Below, piece by piece: positions 44,978 to 53,732 of a DNA stretch of 64,000 nucleotides (its first letter is position 1; each line of letters opens with the position of its first letter). The stretch comes from CAYSYM01 sp964435115 (GTDB taxonomy: Bacteria; Chloroflexota; UBA6077; CF-72). The stretch is from contig CAYSYM010000013.1 in NCBI GenBank assembly GCA_964435115.1, positions 4,614-68,613 of the forward strand, in the 5' to 3' direction. The notes beneath the pieces are model-generated. The model did no database searches, was not told the DNA's origin, and saw only the letters and a program-made list of their open reading frames with translations. The position numbers and the translations under genes are program-made.

Positions 44978-45613
44978 GTGACTGGCACGCCCGCTGCAGG
45001 GGCCGGACCCGGGCGGCCGCGTGGACCGGACCGATCTACCCCACCGGAGGTAGCCCAGTTGGCCCAGACCGATCCCGGCCCGGGCGGCCCGGACGCCGCC
45101 ATTGGGCGCCCCAGGACCGTGCCCGCCGCGCCCCCGCACGGCGACGGCCGCATACCGCCGGGTGGCGCCTCTACCAGCCGGGTGACCGAGGCGACGCTGG
45201 CGGAGCTGATCGGCCGCATCGTCAACGACCTGTCTGACCTCGTCGACAAGCAGATCGAGCTGGCCAAGCAAGAGATCCGTGAAGACGTCGGCGAGGTCGC
45301 CGGAGCCGCCAGGACGCTGGCGATCGGAGCCGCGATCCTCGCCGGGGTCGGCCTCCTCCTGCTGATCTGGGCCTGGACCGCGTTCATCTGGTTCTTCAAC
45401 TGGCTGGGCAGCCTGCTCTGGAGCCCCTACGGTGGGGTGCTGGGCTGGCTCCTCGGGCTGCTCCTGCCTGCCCTGGTGGCGCTTCTAGCCTACCAGCGGT
45501 TCGTGCGGCGCGGCTTCCGCGCGATCAGGATCACGCCGCTCGAACGGACGCGGGCGACCTTGAAGGAGGACCTTGAATGGGTGCGACGACTGAGGACACC
45601 CAGCGCGAGATAA
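44978..45613 (+). CDS. phage holin/YqjE-like membrane protein (Actinobacterial holin-X type)
   Basis: A 211-residue protein. A Pro/Gly-rich N-terminus of 65 residues is followed by LAELIGRIVNDLSDLVDKQIELAKQEIREDV (amphipathic helix typical of PF07332) and two to three membrane helices (LAIGAAILAGVGLLLLIWAW; GVLGWLLGLLLPALVALLAY). The C-terminus is basic. A TACACT box at 44965-44970 lies 7 bases before the GTG, a leaderless-type arrangement. It overlaps the next gene by 37 bp. Likely structural envelope protein. Confidence 0.75.
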   Translation: MTGTPAAGAGPGRPRGPDRSTPPEVAQLAQTDPGPGGPDAAIGRPRTVPAAPPHGDGRIPPGGASTSRVTEATLAELIGRIVNDLSDLVDKQIELAKQEIREDVGEVAGAARTLAIGAAILAGVGLLLLIWAWTAFIWFFNWLGSLLWSPYGGVLGWLLGLLLPALVALLAYQRFVRRGFRAIRITPLERTRATLKEDLEWVRRLRTPSAR

Positions 45614-46179
45614 CGCGGCTGCGGGCCGACGCCACGGCCGCGCTCGAAGAGCTACAGCGCCGGGTCCGGGGCGGGGTCCAGGCGGTGGCGAGCGGTGAGG
45701 CGCGCGCCGCCGGCCAGCGGGCTCGGGAGCGCCTGGTCGAGCGCGCGGCCGAGACACCGGGGCTGGCCGGCCTGGCTGCCACCACCGTGGTCGCGGCTGC
45801 CGGCTACGGGTTCTACCGCCTCGTCGGCCGCTGGCGCGCGCGCCGCACGCCCCGCGGCCGACTGGAGCGGCGGGTGCGCGAGGTGGGCGACCAGGTGAAG
45901 GGGCGGATCGAGGATTCGCGCCAGCAGGTCGAGCGAGCGCGCCGCCGCGGCCTGCTGCTGAAGGTTGGTGGTGAGGCGGACGGCGGCGTCCGCGTGACGG
46001 ACGCTGGCGGTGCGCCGCCCGCACGAGAGAAGGGATCGCGATCGGACGTGCTGAAGAAACTCCTCTGGGCCGGACTCCTGGCGATCTTCATGGCCGGCAG
46101 CGGCGTGCTGGCGCGGCGCCTGGCCGGCGATGTGTGGCGGGCGACCGTGCGCGAGGAGCCGCCCACGCAGAGGGGCTGA
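45577..46179 (+). CDS. DUF3618-like membrane protein
   Basis: A 200-residue protein. The N-terminal TQREITRLRADATAALEELQRRV resembles DUF3618, which often follows the holin-X-type gene. It has one helix in the middle (LAGLAATTVVAAAGYGFYRLV), a highly charged coiled-coil-like region and a second helix near the end (LLWAGLLAIFMAGSGVLA). GGAGG precedes the ATG, which lies inside the end of the upstream gene. Function unknown; a pair of envelope-stress proteins is a reasonable guess. Confidence 0.7.
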   Translation: MGATTEDTQREITRLRADATAALEELQRRVRGGVQAVASGEARAAGQRARERLVERAAETPGLAGLAATTVVAAAGYGFYRLVGRWRARRTPRGRLERRVREVGDQVKGRIEDSRQQVERARRRGLLLKVGGEADGGVRVTDAGGAPPAREKGSRSDVLKKLLWAGLLAIFMAGSGVLARRLAGDVWRATVREEPPTQRG

Positions 46180-46190
46180 GCGTCCGCCGG

Positions 46191-46958
46191 TTAGCCGAGC
46201 TGGACGAGCGAGGCACCCGCGGTGCAGTACCCGCAGGGTGGGACGAGCGGCCCGGACAGGCCGGGCTCGGGTGGGACGCCGAGGGTCTCCAGCCCGCGCG
46301 CGACCGCGCACAGCGGCAGCCCGACCACGTTCAAGTAGCACCCGTCCAGGCGCGCCACCGGCTGGAACTGGCGGTCCTGGATGGCGTAGCCGCCGGCCTT
46401 GTCCAGCGGCTCACCGCGCGCGACGTAAGCCTCGATCTCGTCGTCCGTGTAAGCACGCAGGCGCACGTCGGTGGCGACCACGGCGCCCCACTCCTGAGCG
46501 GCGGCAGCGCGCAGGAGCACGCCCGTCACCACCTGGTGGGCCCGGCCACGGAGCGAGACGAGCATCGCCCGCGCCCTGGCCGGCGTGCGTGGCTTGCCCA
46601 GCACGGTGCCCTCCAGCACGACCAGCGTGTCGGCGCCCAGCACGACCTCGTCGGGTGCGAGCCCTGGCGCGGTGGCGCGCGCCTTCGCCAGCGCCACGTT
46701 GAGCGCCGACACGGGCGGGTCAGCGAGCAGGTGCCGCTCCTCGGCCACGGCGTGAGGCGCCAGGCGCCAGGGGAGGCCGAGGAGCCGCATCAGCTCCTGG
46801 CGCCGTGGCGAGGCCGAGGCGAGGACGAGGCGCGCCTGCCGCCCGGCCACGGGCGCACTCGCTCCAGCGGGGCTGGATCGCTGGGTCACGGGTGTGCAGC
46901 CCGGCGCGGTCCTCGCGGGCCCCTGCGCGGCCCCGAGCGGAAGCGAGGACCGGGCCAC
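46191..46958 (-). CDS. maf: Maf-like nucleoside triphosphate pyrophosphatase
   Basis: A Maf/YhdE house-cleaning enzyme that hydrolyses non-canonical NTPs (dTTP/UTP type). Motifs: LVLASASPRRQELMRLLGL, NVALAKARA, VLGADTLVVLEGTVLGKP, and YVARGEPLDKAGGYAIQ. The frame from GTG 46958 carries about 42 residues before LVLASASPRR that the family lacks, so a later start is possible. It starts 11 bases after the aldolase gene and is convergent with the DUF3618-like gene. Confidence 0.88.
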   Translation of the reverse strand: MARSSLPLGAAQGPARTAPGCTPVTQRSSPAGASAPVAGRQARLVLASASPRRQELMRLLGLPWRLAPHAVAEERHLLADPPVSALNVALAKARATAPGLAPDEVVLGADTLVVLEGTVLGKPRTPARARAMLVSLRGRAHQVVTGVLLRAAAAQEWGAVVATDVRLRAYTDDEIEAYVARGEPLDKAGGYAIQDRQFQPVARLDGCYLNVVGLPLCAVARGLETLGVPPEPGLSGPLVPPCGYCTAGASLVQLG

Positions 46959-46968
46959 GTGGGGGCTT

Positions 46969-48084
46969 CTACCCGTACAGCGCTTCGCCCACCCGCGCGC
47001 CGGCCGTGGGTCGCACGGCCCGGATCGCCGCCAGCGCCTCCTCGACCGCGGCGTCGTCGACGTGGCGGTGCGTCACCATGCGGACGGCGGACGCGCCCAT
47101 CCCGCCCGAGACCTTGACGCCGCTGCCCGCCAGCGCGGCGGCGAAGGACGCGGTGGTGTGGCCGAGCCCGCCCACGTCGAACCGCACGATGTTGCTCTGC
47201 ACTGTCTCAAAGTCCAGCGATAGGCCGGGGATCGCCGCCAGGCCCTCGGCCAGCCACCGGGCTCGGCGGTGGTCGTCGGCCAGGCGCTGGACGCCGCTGC
47301 GCAGGGCGACGAGCCCGGCCGCGGCCAGCACGCCCGCCTGGCGCATACCGCCGCCCACCATCTTCCGATAGCGGCGCGCCTCGGCGATCGTCGCCCGGCT
47401 GCCCACCAGGACCGACCCAACCGGCGCCGAGAGGCCCTTCGAGAGACAGAAGGTGATGGTGTCGGCGGGGCGGGCGAGCGCGACCGGTGGCACACCCAGC
47501 GCGATCGCGGCGTTGAAGATCCGCGCGCCATCCAAGTGCACCCGCAGCCCTAGCCCGCGGGCCGCCGCGGCCAGCGCCTCCGTCTCGGCCACGCCGAGCA
47601 CGGTGCCGCCGGCCTGGTTGTGCGTGTTCTCGATCGCCAGCAGCGTCGTGCGGGCGTAGTGGACGTTGTCCGGGCGGACCGTGGCCCGCACCTGGTCGGG
47701 GCTCAGACGGCCCCGTCGGCCGACGACGGGTCGCACCGTCAGGCCCCCGAGCCGCGCCGCACCGCCCACCTCCGCGTTAGCGACGTGGGCCGAAGCTTCG
47801 GCGATCACCTCCTCGCCCGGGCGCGCCAGCGTGAGCAGCGCGAGCAGGTTTCCCTGGGTGCCGCTGGTGAGGAAGATGGCCGCCTCCTTGTCGAACAGGC
47901 GCGCCGCCTCCGCCTCGAGCTCGTTCACCGTGGGGTCCTCGCCAAAGACGTCGTCCCCCAGCCGGGCGGTGGCCATGGCCTCGAGCATCTCGGGCGTCGG
48001 CTGGGTCACCGTGTCGCTGCGGAAGTCGAGCCGCAGCCCGGCCTGCTGGACTCGGTCGGCGGCGTGCTCGAGGGTGATGGCCAT
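46969..48084 (-). CDS. threonine aldolase (low-specificity, PLP-dependent)
   Basis: A 371-residue fold-type I PLP enzyme. It shows RLDFRSDTVTQPTPEMLEAM, DDVFGEDPTVNELE, IFLTSGTQGNLLAL, ENTHNQAGGTVLG, VHLDGARIFNAAIALGV and the PLP lysine in FCLSKGLSAPVGSV. It cleaves L-threonine/L-allo-threonine to glycine and acetaldehyde. GGAGGACGC precedes the ATG. The acetaldehyde product links conceptually to acetate metabolism but no direct tie to the acu genes is shown. Confidence 0.92.
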   Translation of the reverse strand: MAITLEHAADRVQQAGLRLDFRSDTVTQPTPEMLEAMATARLGDDVFGEDPTVNELEAEAARLFDKEAAIFLTSGTQGNLLALLTLARPGEEVIAEASAHVANAEVGGAARLGGLTVRPVVGRRGRLSPDQVRATVRPDNVHYARTTLLAIENTHNQAGGTVLGVAETEALAAAARGLGLRVHLDGARIFNAAIALGVPPVALARPADTITFCLSKGLSAPVGSVLVGSRATIAEARRYRKMVGGGMRQAGVLAAAGLVALRSGVQRLADDHRRARWLAEGLAAIPGLSLDFETVQSNIVRFDVGGLGHTTASFAAALAGSGVKVSGGMGASAVRMVTHRHVDDAAVEEALAAIRAVRPTAGARVGEALYG

Positions 48085-48183
48085 GCGTCCTCCGTCAAGA
48101 AGCGCGGGAAGCGCTCGGGAGGAGTGTACGCCTCCCGAGCGCCCTGGAGCGGCGCCATTCCGCCGCCCCGTCGCGGCGATGGA

Positions 48184-49629
48184 TCAGCCGATCTTGAACC
48201 CGAACAGCTGGTTCGCCACCGTGTAGACGCCCAGCAGGCCGATGGCGGCACTACTGATGATGAGCGTCCAGTTGAACAGCGCGCTGCCGTACACCTTCGG
48301 GTCGGTCTCCGTCTTGCGCAGGTACCAGGTAGCGGCCACCACCGCCAGCAGGAAGATGCCTGTCATCACACCGCCGATCTGCACCATCAGCACCGGCGAC
48401 TTGAAGTACAGGTACGCCGCGCCCCAGATGATCGGGAGCGCCACGGTGAAGACCCGAATCCACGTCAGGCGGGTTCCCGGATGGTGCCAGTCGAACAGGC
48501 CGACTATGGCGAGGAAGTTGGCGAACATGCGCGCCTGGCTGGGGATGGCTACCCAGAGCGTCGACCCAAGCACGGCGATGGCGCCGACCAGGAAGCCGTA
48601 CATCGCCCAGGGCCCCAGGGTGTCCGTGTACATCCGCGCGAGCGTGGTGATCATGTCGTTGCCCTGCGGCACGAGCTGCTGCGGACGCAGCACCGCGGCG
48701 CCCATGATGAAGAACGCCAGTGTCGCGAACGTGTAGATCACCCACGAGATCGCCGCGTCCTTGTACATGACGTCCAACCAGCCGCGCGCCCGACGCGTCC
48801 ATTCCAGACTGCCGTCCTTCGGCCCGGTCCAGCGGGCGTACCCCTTCTCGATGCACCAGTAGTTGTAGTAGGTGATCTCGTCGGCGCCGACGCCGGTGAT
48901 GCCGAACATCGCCACCGCCGCGCCCAGCGCACCCGCCGGGATCTGGAAGGTGAGGCCGCCCAGGAGGTCCGCTGGGCTGTAGCGGAATGGGCTGAGCGGC
49001 AGGCCAAAGGCGATGGCCACGGTGACGATGGAGAACGCGACCACCATCCAGAACGCGCCCCGCTCCACCAGGCCGTAGCGGTTCGAGTACAGCAGTAAGA
49101 TGCTGCCCGCGACGACGATCAGCGTCCACGCAGTGACGGACGTTGCCGAGAGTGGATCGCCGCCGAGCGGGAAGAGGATGCTGAACGCTACCGCGGTGCC
49201 GCCCACGATGCCGCCGACCTGGAGGACCTTGGCCAGCATCAGGATGGCCCACAGCACGTTGACCCATCCCACTCGGCCGAAGACGGGCGGCACGCGGTTG
49301 TACCCGGTGAGCGCGGGCGTGCCGGTGGAGATGGTCCAGCGGGCGAACTCCACCTGCACCGCCACCTTGACCGCGGTGCTGATGATGACCATCCAGAGGA
49401 TGGCGAAGCCCGCTTGCGCTCCCAGCGTCGTCGTGGCGATCAGCTCGCCCGAGCCGACGATCGACGCGCTGAGGATCAAGCCGGGGCCGAGGTGGCGCAG
49501 GCTGGCCAGCCAGCCCCGGGGCGGCTCTCGCACGCCCTCCGGCGTGAGGTGGTACGGATCCGCCACAGGCGGCACGGTCGTGGGCGGGGCTGCGGCGCTC
49601 CCCCGCATGGCAGGCGTGGCTGTTTCCAC
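48184..49629 (-). CDS. Nramp-related divalent metal transporter
   Basis: A 481-residue LeuT-fold carrier with about 11-12 helices: GPGLILSASIVGSGELIATTTLGAQAGF (helix 1), AMFGITGVGADEITYYNYW (helix 6) and WVAIPSQARMFANFLAIVG. The two metal-binding motifs of canonical Nramps, DPGN in helix 1 and MPH in helix 6, are replaced by VGSGE and GADE. It therefore belongs to the Nramp-related branch whose ion is uncertain. GTG start at 49629 with GGGAGGTG upstream. Confidence 0.87.
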   Translation of the reverse strand: METATPAMRGSAAAPPTTVPPVADPYHLTPEGVREPPRGWLASLRHLGPGLILSASIVGSGELIATTTLGAQAGFAILWMVIISTAVKVAVQVEFARWTISTGTPALTGYNRVPPVFGRVGWVNVLWAILMLAKVLQVGGIVGGTAVAFSILFPLGGDPLSATSVTAWTLIVVAGSILLLYSNRYGLVERGAFWMVVAFSIVTVAIAFGLPLSPFRYSPADLLGGLTFQIPAGALGAAVAMFGITGVGADEITYYNYWCIEKGYARWTGPKDGSLEWTRRARGWLDVMYKDAAISWVIYTFATLAFFIMGAAVLRPQQLVPQGNDMITTLARMYTDTLGPWAMYGFLVGAIAVLGSTLWVAIPSQARMFANFLAIVGLFDWHHPGTRLTWIRVFTVALPIIWGAAYLYFKSPVLMVQIGGVMTGIFLLAVVAATWYLRKTETDPKVYGSALFNWTLIISSAAIGLLGVYTVANQLFGFKIG

Positions 49630-49693
49630 GGCGCACCTCCCGCGGCCAAGTCTATCCCCCGCGCAGGCGGCGCAACAGCCCCTGCCGGATCTC

Positions 49694-51454
49694 TCAGCGG
49701 GTGTCCCGGCGACACCGGCACCTGGGCGCGGGTCCAGGGAGCGCTTCGAGCGGGGTGTCGACCAGACGCCCGGCCAGGCTCCCCGGCGCTGCCGGCGCCA
49801 GCGGCAGCCGGACGGTGAAGGTACTTCCCTCACCCTCCTGGCTCTCCACCAGGATGCTCCCGCCGTGCTGCTCCACGATCTGCCGGACCTCGGCGAGCCC
49901 CACACCGCTCCCCTGGGTGCGCCCTTCCACATTCCGGGCGCGGCGGAAGCGCTCGAAGATGTAGGGCAGCTCGTCGGGCGGAATCCCCACGCCGCGGTCG
50001 CGCACCTGGAGGACGGCCCAGCCGCCGGCGCCGGTCTCCTCGCGCGCCAGGCGCACCACGACCTCGCGCTCATCCGGCGTGTACTTGCGAGCGTTGCTCA
50101 GCAGGTTGTCCAGGACCCGCTCGAGGCGCGTGGCGTCCCACTGGCCAACCAGCTCGCGCTCGCCGCTCTCCAGGCGGAGGATGCGGCGCTGGAACGCCGG
50201 CCGGAGACCATCCACCGTACGCCGCGCCAGCGCCACCAGGTCGACGGGCTGGTGGCGCAGCCCGGGCGCCCGCCCAGCCTGGAGGCGAGCCATGCCCACC
50301 AACTCCTCGATCATGGCCGCCATCTTCAGCGTGAGCGCCTGGATGCGCGCCAGACCACTGGCGGCCTGCTGGTCGCGCGACCGGGTCGACGGCTCGTCGC
50401 CCGCTCCGTCCGCGAGCCAGCGTTCGAGTAGCTCGGCCTGGAGCCGAATGGCCGCCAGCGGGTTCTTCAGGTCATGCGAGGTGAAGGCGAGCACGTCGTC
50501 GCGCGCCTGGACCGCCTCGCGCGCCTCGCGGTACAGCCGCGCGTTGTCCACGGCCAGCGCCACGCGGCGGCCCAGCTCCTCGATGATGGCCAGGTCCGCC
50601 GGCTCGTACCGCCGGCTGCCGCGACGCGCGAACAGGCCGATGCTGCCGAACGTCCGCCCGCGCGCCTGCAGCGGCACCGCGACGTAGGACGTGATGGCGA
50701 GCTGCCGGAGCAGAGCGAGCGGCTCGTCGTCCTGGGCCATGGTCTCCCAGCTGCTGTCCGTGAGCTCCGAGTGGCACTCGCTCCGGCCAGTCCGGCGGAC
50801 GCGCTGCGAGGGGTGGGGTCCCTCGGGGTCGAAAGGGTAGCGACGCCGCATCTCTCCCAGCAGCTCCTGCGCCTGCGGGTCGGCGGCACAGTCGGCTGTC
50901 AGCGAGCTCGCCCGGTCATCCAGGAAGACGTCCACCAGGCAGCCGTCCGCGAGGAAGGGCACCGGCAGGCGCGCCGCCGTGGCGATCGTCTGCTCCTCGT
51001 CGAGCGAGGCGGCCAGGAGGGCGGTCGCCTGCGCCAGGAAGTGCTGGGTCTCCTCGGCCCGCCGGCGCTCCACGGCGTACCGCAGCACGCGCAGGAGCAC
51101 GTCACCGTTCACCCGCCCTTTGACGAGGTAGTCCTGCGCGCCCGCGTGGACGGCCGCCAGGGCGAGCTCGGCGTCGGCGGTCCCGCTCAAGACGACGACG
51201 GGCACGTCGGGCGCCCGCGTCGTGACGGCTTGGAGCGTCTCCAGCCCCTGGCTATCGGGCAGGCCGAGGTCCAGGAGGACCACGTCGATCCCGGGCGCGG
51301 CGAGGCGCCGGAGGCCCCCCGCGAGGGTGTCGACCCATTCGAGGTGGACCGGTGGTGGCGGAAGCTCCGCCAGCATCTCCCTGATCAGCCGGGCTTCGCC
51401 CGGCTGGTCTTCGACGAGCATGACTGCCAGCGGAGCGGCGTGAGCCTCGGGCAT
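49694..51454 (-). CDS. hybrid signalling protein: receiver - GAF - histidine kinase
   Basis: A 586-residue protein. Residues 8-130: a receiver domain (VMLVEDQPGEARLI, VVLLDLGLPDSQG, VVVLSGTADAELA, YLVKGRV). Then a GAF domain (FLAQATALLAASLDEEQTIATAA...YVAVPLQARGRTFGSIGLFARRG), HisKA with SHDLKNPLAAIRLQAELLERW and HATPase_c with NLLSNARKYTPDE, DRGVGIPPDELPYIFERF and GSGVGLAEVRQIVEQHGG. A receiver placed at the N-terminus is the atypical order for hybrids and suggests a phosphorelay input. No response regulator gene is adjacent. Confidence 0.92.
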   Translation of the reverse strand: MPEAHAAPLAVMLVEDQPGEARLIREMLAELPPPPVHLEWVDTLAGGLRRLAAPGIDVVLLDLGLPDSQGLETLQAVTTRAPDVPVVVLSGTADAELALAAVHAGAQDYLVKGRVNGDVLLRVLRYAVERRRAEETQHFLAQATALLAASLDEEQTIATAARLPVPFLADGCLVDVFLDDRASSLTADCAADPQAQELLGEMRRRYPFDPEGPHPSQRVRRTGRSECHSELTDSSWETMAQDDEPLALLRQLAITSYVAVPLQARGRTFGSIGLFARRGSRRYEPADLAIIEELGRRVALAVDNARLYREAREAVQARDDVLAFTSHDLKNPLAAIRLQAELLERWLADGAGDEPSTRSRDQQAASGLARIQALTLKMAAMIEELVGMARLQAGRAPGLRHQPVDLVALARRTVDGLRPAFQRRILRLESGERELVGQWDATRLERVLDNLLSNARKYTPDEREVVVRLAREETGAGGWAVLQVRDRGVGIPPDELPYIFERFRRARNVEGRTQGSGVGLAEVRQIVEQHGGSILVESQEGEGSTFTVRLPLAPAAPGSLAGRLVDTPLEALPGPAPRCRCRRDTR

Positions 51455-51505
51455 CGGCGGCCCGAGCCTAGCTCAGGTCGGTTGCCCCGCTCCTTGCCGA
51501 CCGTA

Positions 51506-51522
51506 AACGTTACGTGAACGTT
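51506..51522. promoter_or_regulatory. two AACGTT palindromes one helical turn apart
   Basis: AACGTT occurs at 51506-51511 and 51517-51522 (11-bp period), about 55 bp upstream of the histidine-kinase start on the minus strand. It is a candidate operator for the kinase gene; not verified against any known regulator. Confidence 0.3.
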
Positions 51523-51604
51523 GCAGCGCGCCACCCGGTCCGTTTCGCCACCTGGCTGGCGCCGCCACACAGGCGTTGGAGGCGCGGCGTTGGCGCGGGC
51601 GCCA

Positions 51605-52165
51605 CTACTTGAGCGTCTCGAGGTAGGCGACGATCTTCGTGGCCTCGTCGTCGCTCAGGCCGAGGTTGGGCATGGCCGTGCCCGGCTTGAGCGCGGCCGG
51701 GTTCAGGATCCACCGCTTCAGGTCGTCCGGGCTCCGCACCGGCACGGCGCCGCCGGCGATCGTCGTCCGGCCGGCGATGCCAGCCAGGCTGGGACCGACC
51801 GTCCCGGCTGCGCCCGGCACACCGGGGATGACGTGGCAGCCACCACAGCCCTTCTGCGCCAGGAGGGCGCGGCCCGCGGCGGCCGGGCTGCCCGCGGCGA
51901 GCTCCGGGCCGCCGCCCGCCGCCACGGGCTGGCCGAGCTGGTCGGGCGTGCCGCCGGCCCGGCCGCTCTGGAACGCCGGGTTCAGGACGTACAGGGCAAC
52001 GGCGACAGCCGCGGTGAAGGCGAGCGCCGCGATCCCCGCGGCCCAGCCCGCCCAACGCGGGAATGGATCGCGGCTGGCATGCCCGAACAGGCCGGCGCCG
52101 CCGGTGGCGGTGGTAGATGCCTCGGAGGGGGCGGCAGGGGTGCCGGCCTCTGGCTCGTGGTGCAC
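51605..52165 (-). CDS. membrane-anchored cytochrome c
   Basis: A 186-residue monohaem cytochrome. One membrane helix (WAGWAAGIAALAFTAAVAVA) anchors the N-terminus. After a Gly/Pro linker the haem site CGGCH (Cys107-His111) and a distal Met in AMPNLGLSDDEA complete a class I cytochrome c. It probably donates electrons on the outer membrane face; partner oxidase is not in the window. Confidence 0.92.
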   Translation of the reverse strand: MHHEPEAGTPAAPSEASTTATGGAGLFGHASRDPFPRWAGWAAGIAALAFTAAVAVALYVLNPAFQSGRAGGTPDQLGQPVAAGGGPELAAGSPAAAGRALLAQKGCGGCHVIPGVPGAAGTVGPSLAGIAGRTTIAGGAVPVRSPDDLKRWILNPAALKPGTAMPNLGLSDDEATKIVAYLETLK

Positions 52166-52322
52166 GCGGCGATTCTACGCGCTGCGCGTGCCCGCCCGCA
52201 GACGGACGGCCCGCCCGGGCAGGTCTTCTGACCTGTCGGTGGATCGAGCGTGGCGCCCGCCTCACCACCCGGGAAGCCCTCTGGCCGGCGCCCGGACCGC
52301 CGCTGTAGCCAGGCGCCAGGCT

Positions 52323-53609
52323 CTACGGGCGTGTGTGCGACTCCGGCGCCAGCGCCGCGGCCTCCGCGGCCGTGATGACGCCCAGGGCCAGCGCCCGTTC
52401 CGGCGCCAGCCGCCCCAGGGCCACCGCCTTGCGCAGTACCTCACGCGCGTGGCGATCGGTCGCCCGGTCGGCCATCATCCCGCCGATGATCGTGGCGCCC
52501 TGCGCCTCGGCGACCGACGCGTTGTAGGCCTCCACCTCGCGCAGCCGGCCCTCGATGTCCAACTGGCCCAGCGCGCGCTCGTACGCCAGCAGCACGACGA
52601 AGAGCTGGGCCGGGTGGCCGACCCACTTGCCGCTCATCCCCAGGTGCAGGCCGTGGAGCGCGTCAGCGTAGCACGTCTTCAGGCGGCTGAGGATGCGCGC
52701 CCGGTTCGCCTCCGGCGGGAGCGCGGGATCCGGCACGGGGTAGTCAAACGTCATCGTGTCGATTGCCGGCACGCCAATCGCGCCTGCCACGTTGACGATC
52801 TCCATCCGCGCCCAGTCCGCGACCGGGTGGTCATTCCGGATCTCCGGCAGGCCGATGTCCGACGCGTGGTCGGCGATGCCCCAGGCGATGCCGACCAGCC
52901 GGGGCAGCGCCGCGAGGGCCAGCCTGTCCAGGTTGCGGATCGCCCAGCCGGATTCCACCAGGAGCTCCAGCTTGATCGACCGCTCTGGCACGTGGAGCGT
53001 GCGCTCGATGGCGCCGAGCGTCTCGTCGAGCCACTCCAGCTCTTCCGGATGGTCGGCCTTGGGGAAGACGATGCCGTCCACAGCGCCGGGGCCGGCGCCG
53101 AGAAGGACGGTTGCCAGGTCTTCGGCGGTCCAGGGGAGGTCGAGCCCACTCGGCCGGTAGAAGCGCAGCGTGCCCGGCGGCCAGCGCGCCTCGCGGAACA
53201 CCCGCGCGGCTGTCTCGCGCCCGTGCCGCAGCACATCCTCGCGCAGCGCCTGCGCGTCCTCGCCGTCCACCATCACCAGGGGTGCGGTGGGCTGCTCGCG
53301 CGCGAGCAGCGCCGCCACCTGCTCCTCCGGCACCTCGAGCGTCTCAGCCAGCTCGGCGGCCGAGATCCCGAACCGCTCCAGGATCAGGCTGACGGCGCTG
53401 AATCCCCGCTCGACCGCCTTGCGCGCCTTGTCGAAGTCCGACGCCGGGGTCGTGAAGTGCGCCTGCTGGCGCCAGAAGTGGAGCGGTAGCCCGTCGCTGG
53501 TGCGTCCACGCAAGGTTGCCTGGAGCCTGGCGCGCCGCTCCTCGGCCTCCACGACGATGCGCCGGATCGCGTCCCGGGCCCGGTCAGGGGCCTGCACGTC
53601 GTCCATCAC
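52323..53609 (-). CDS. HpcH/HpaI aldolase - citrate lyase (CitE-like) family enzyme
   Basis: A 428-residue TIM-barrel C-C lyase. Family motifs: PLVMVDGEDAQALRED, IKLELLVESGWAIRN (metal-ligand Glu), GIAWGIADHASDIGLP (metal-ligand Asp), IDTMTFDY and GMSGKWVGHPAQL. CitE relatives include malyl-CoA and citramalyl-CoA lyases. A segment LERFGISAAELAETLEVPEEQVAALL between the first helix and the VDGEDA strand looks helix-turn-helix-like and is not usual for short CitE proteins. Start ATG-ATG at 53609 without a strong ribosome binding site. Reaction unassigned. Confidence 0.75.
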   Translation of the reverse strand: MMDDVQAPDRARDAIRRIVVEAEERRARLQATLRGRTSDGLPLHFWRQQAHFTTPASDFDKARKAVERGFSAVSLILERFGISAAELAETLEVPEEQVAALLAREQPTAPLVMVDGEDAQALREDVLRHGRETAARVFREARWPPGTLRFYRPSGLDLPWTAEDLATVLLGAGPGAVDGIVFPKADHPEELEWLDETLGAIERTLHVPERSIKLELLVESGWAIRNLDRLALAALPRLVGIAWGIADHASDIGLPEIRNDHPVADWARMEIVNVAGAIGVPAIDTMTFDYPVPDPALPPEANRARILSRLKTCYADALHGLHLGMSGKWVGHPAQLFVVLLAYERALGQLDIEGRLREVEAYNASVAEAQGATIIGGMMADRATDRHAREVLRKAVALGRLAPERALALGVITAAEAAALAPESHTRP

Positions 53610-53732
53610 GTCGCCTGGCGCATAGCCGCCCCGCGTGAGGCTCGGCGGTCGGACAAGTCCGCCGCGTCGCCGGGCCGGATGCGTGAATGGGGCACGGGAT
53701 GGATCGGCGGACGGGCAGCGAGCACGAAGCGC

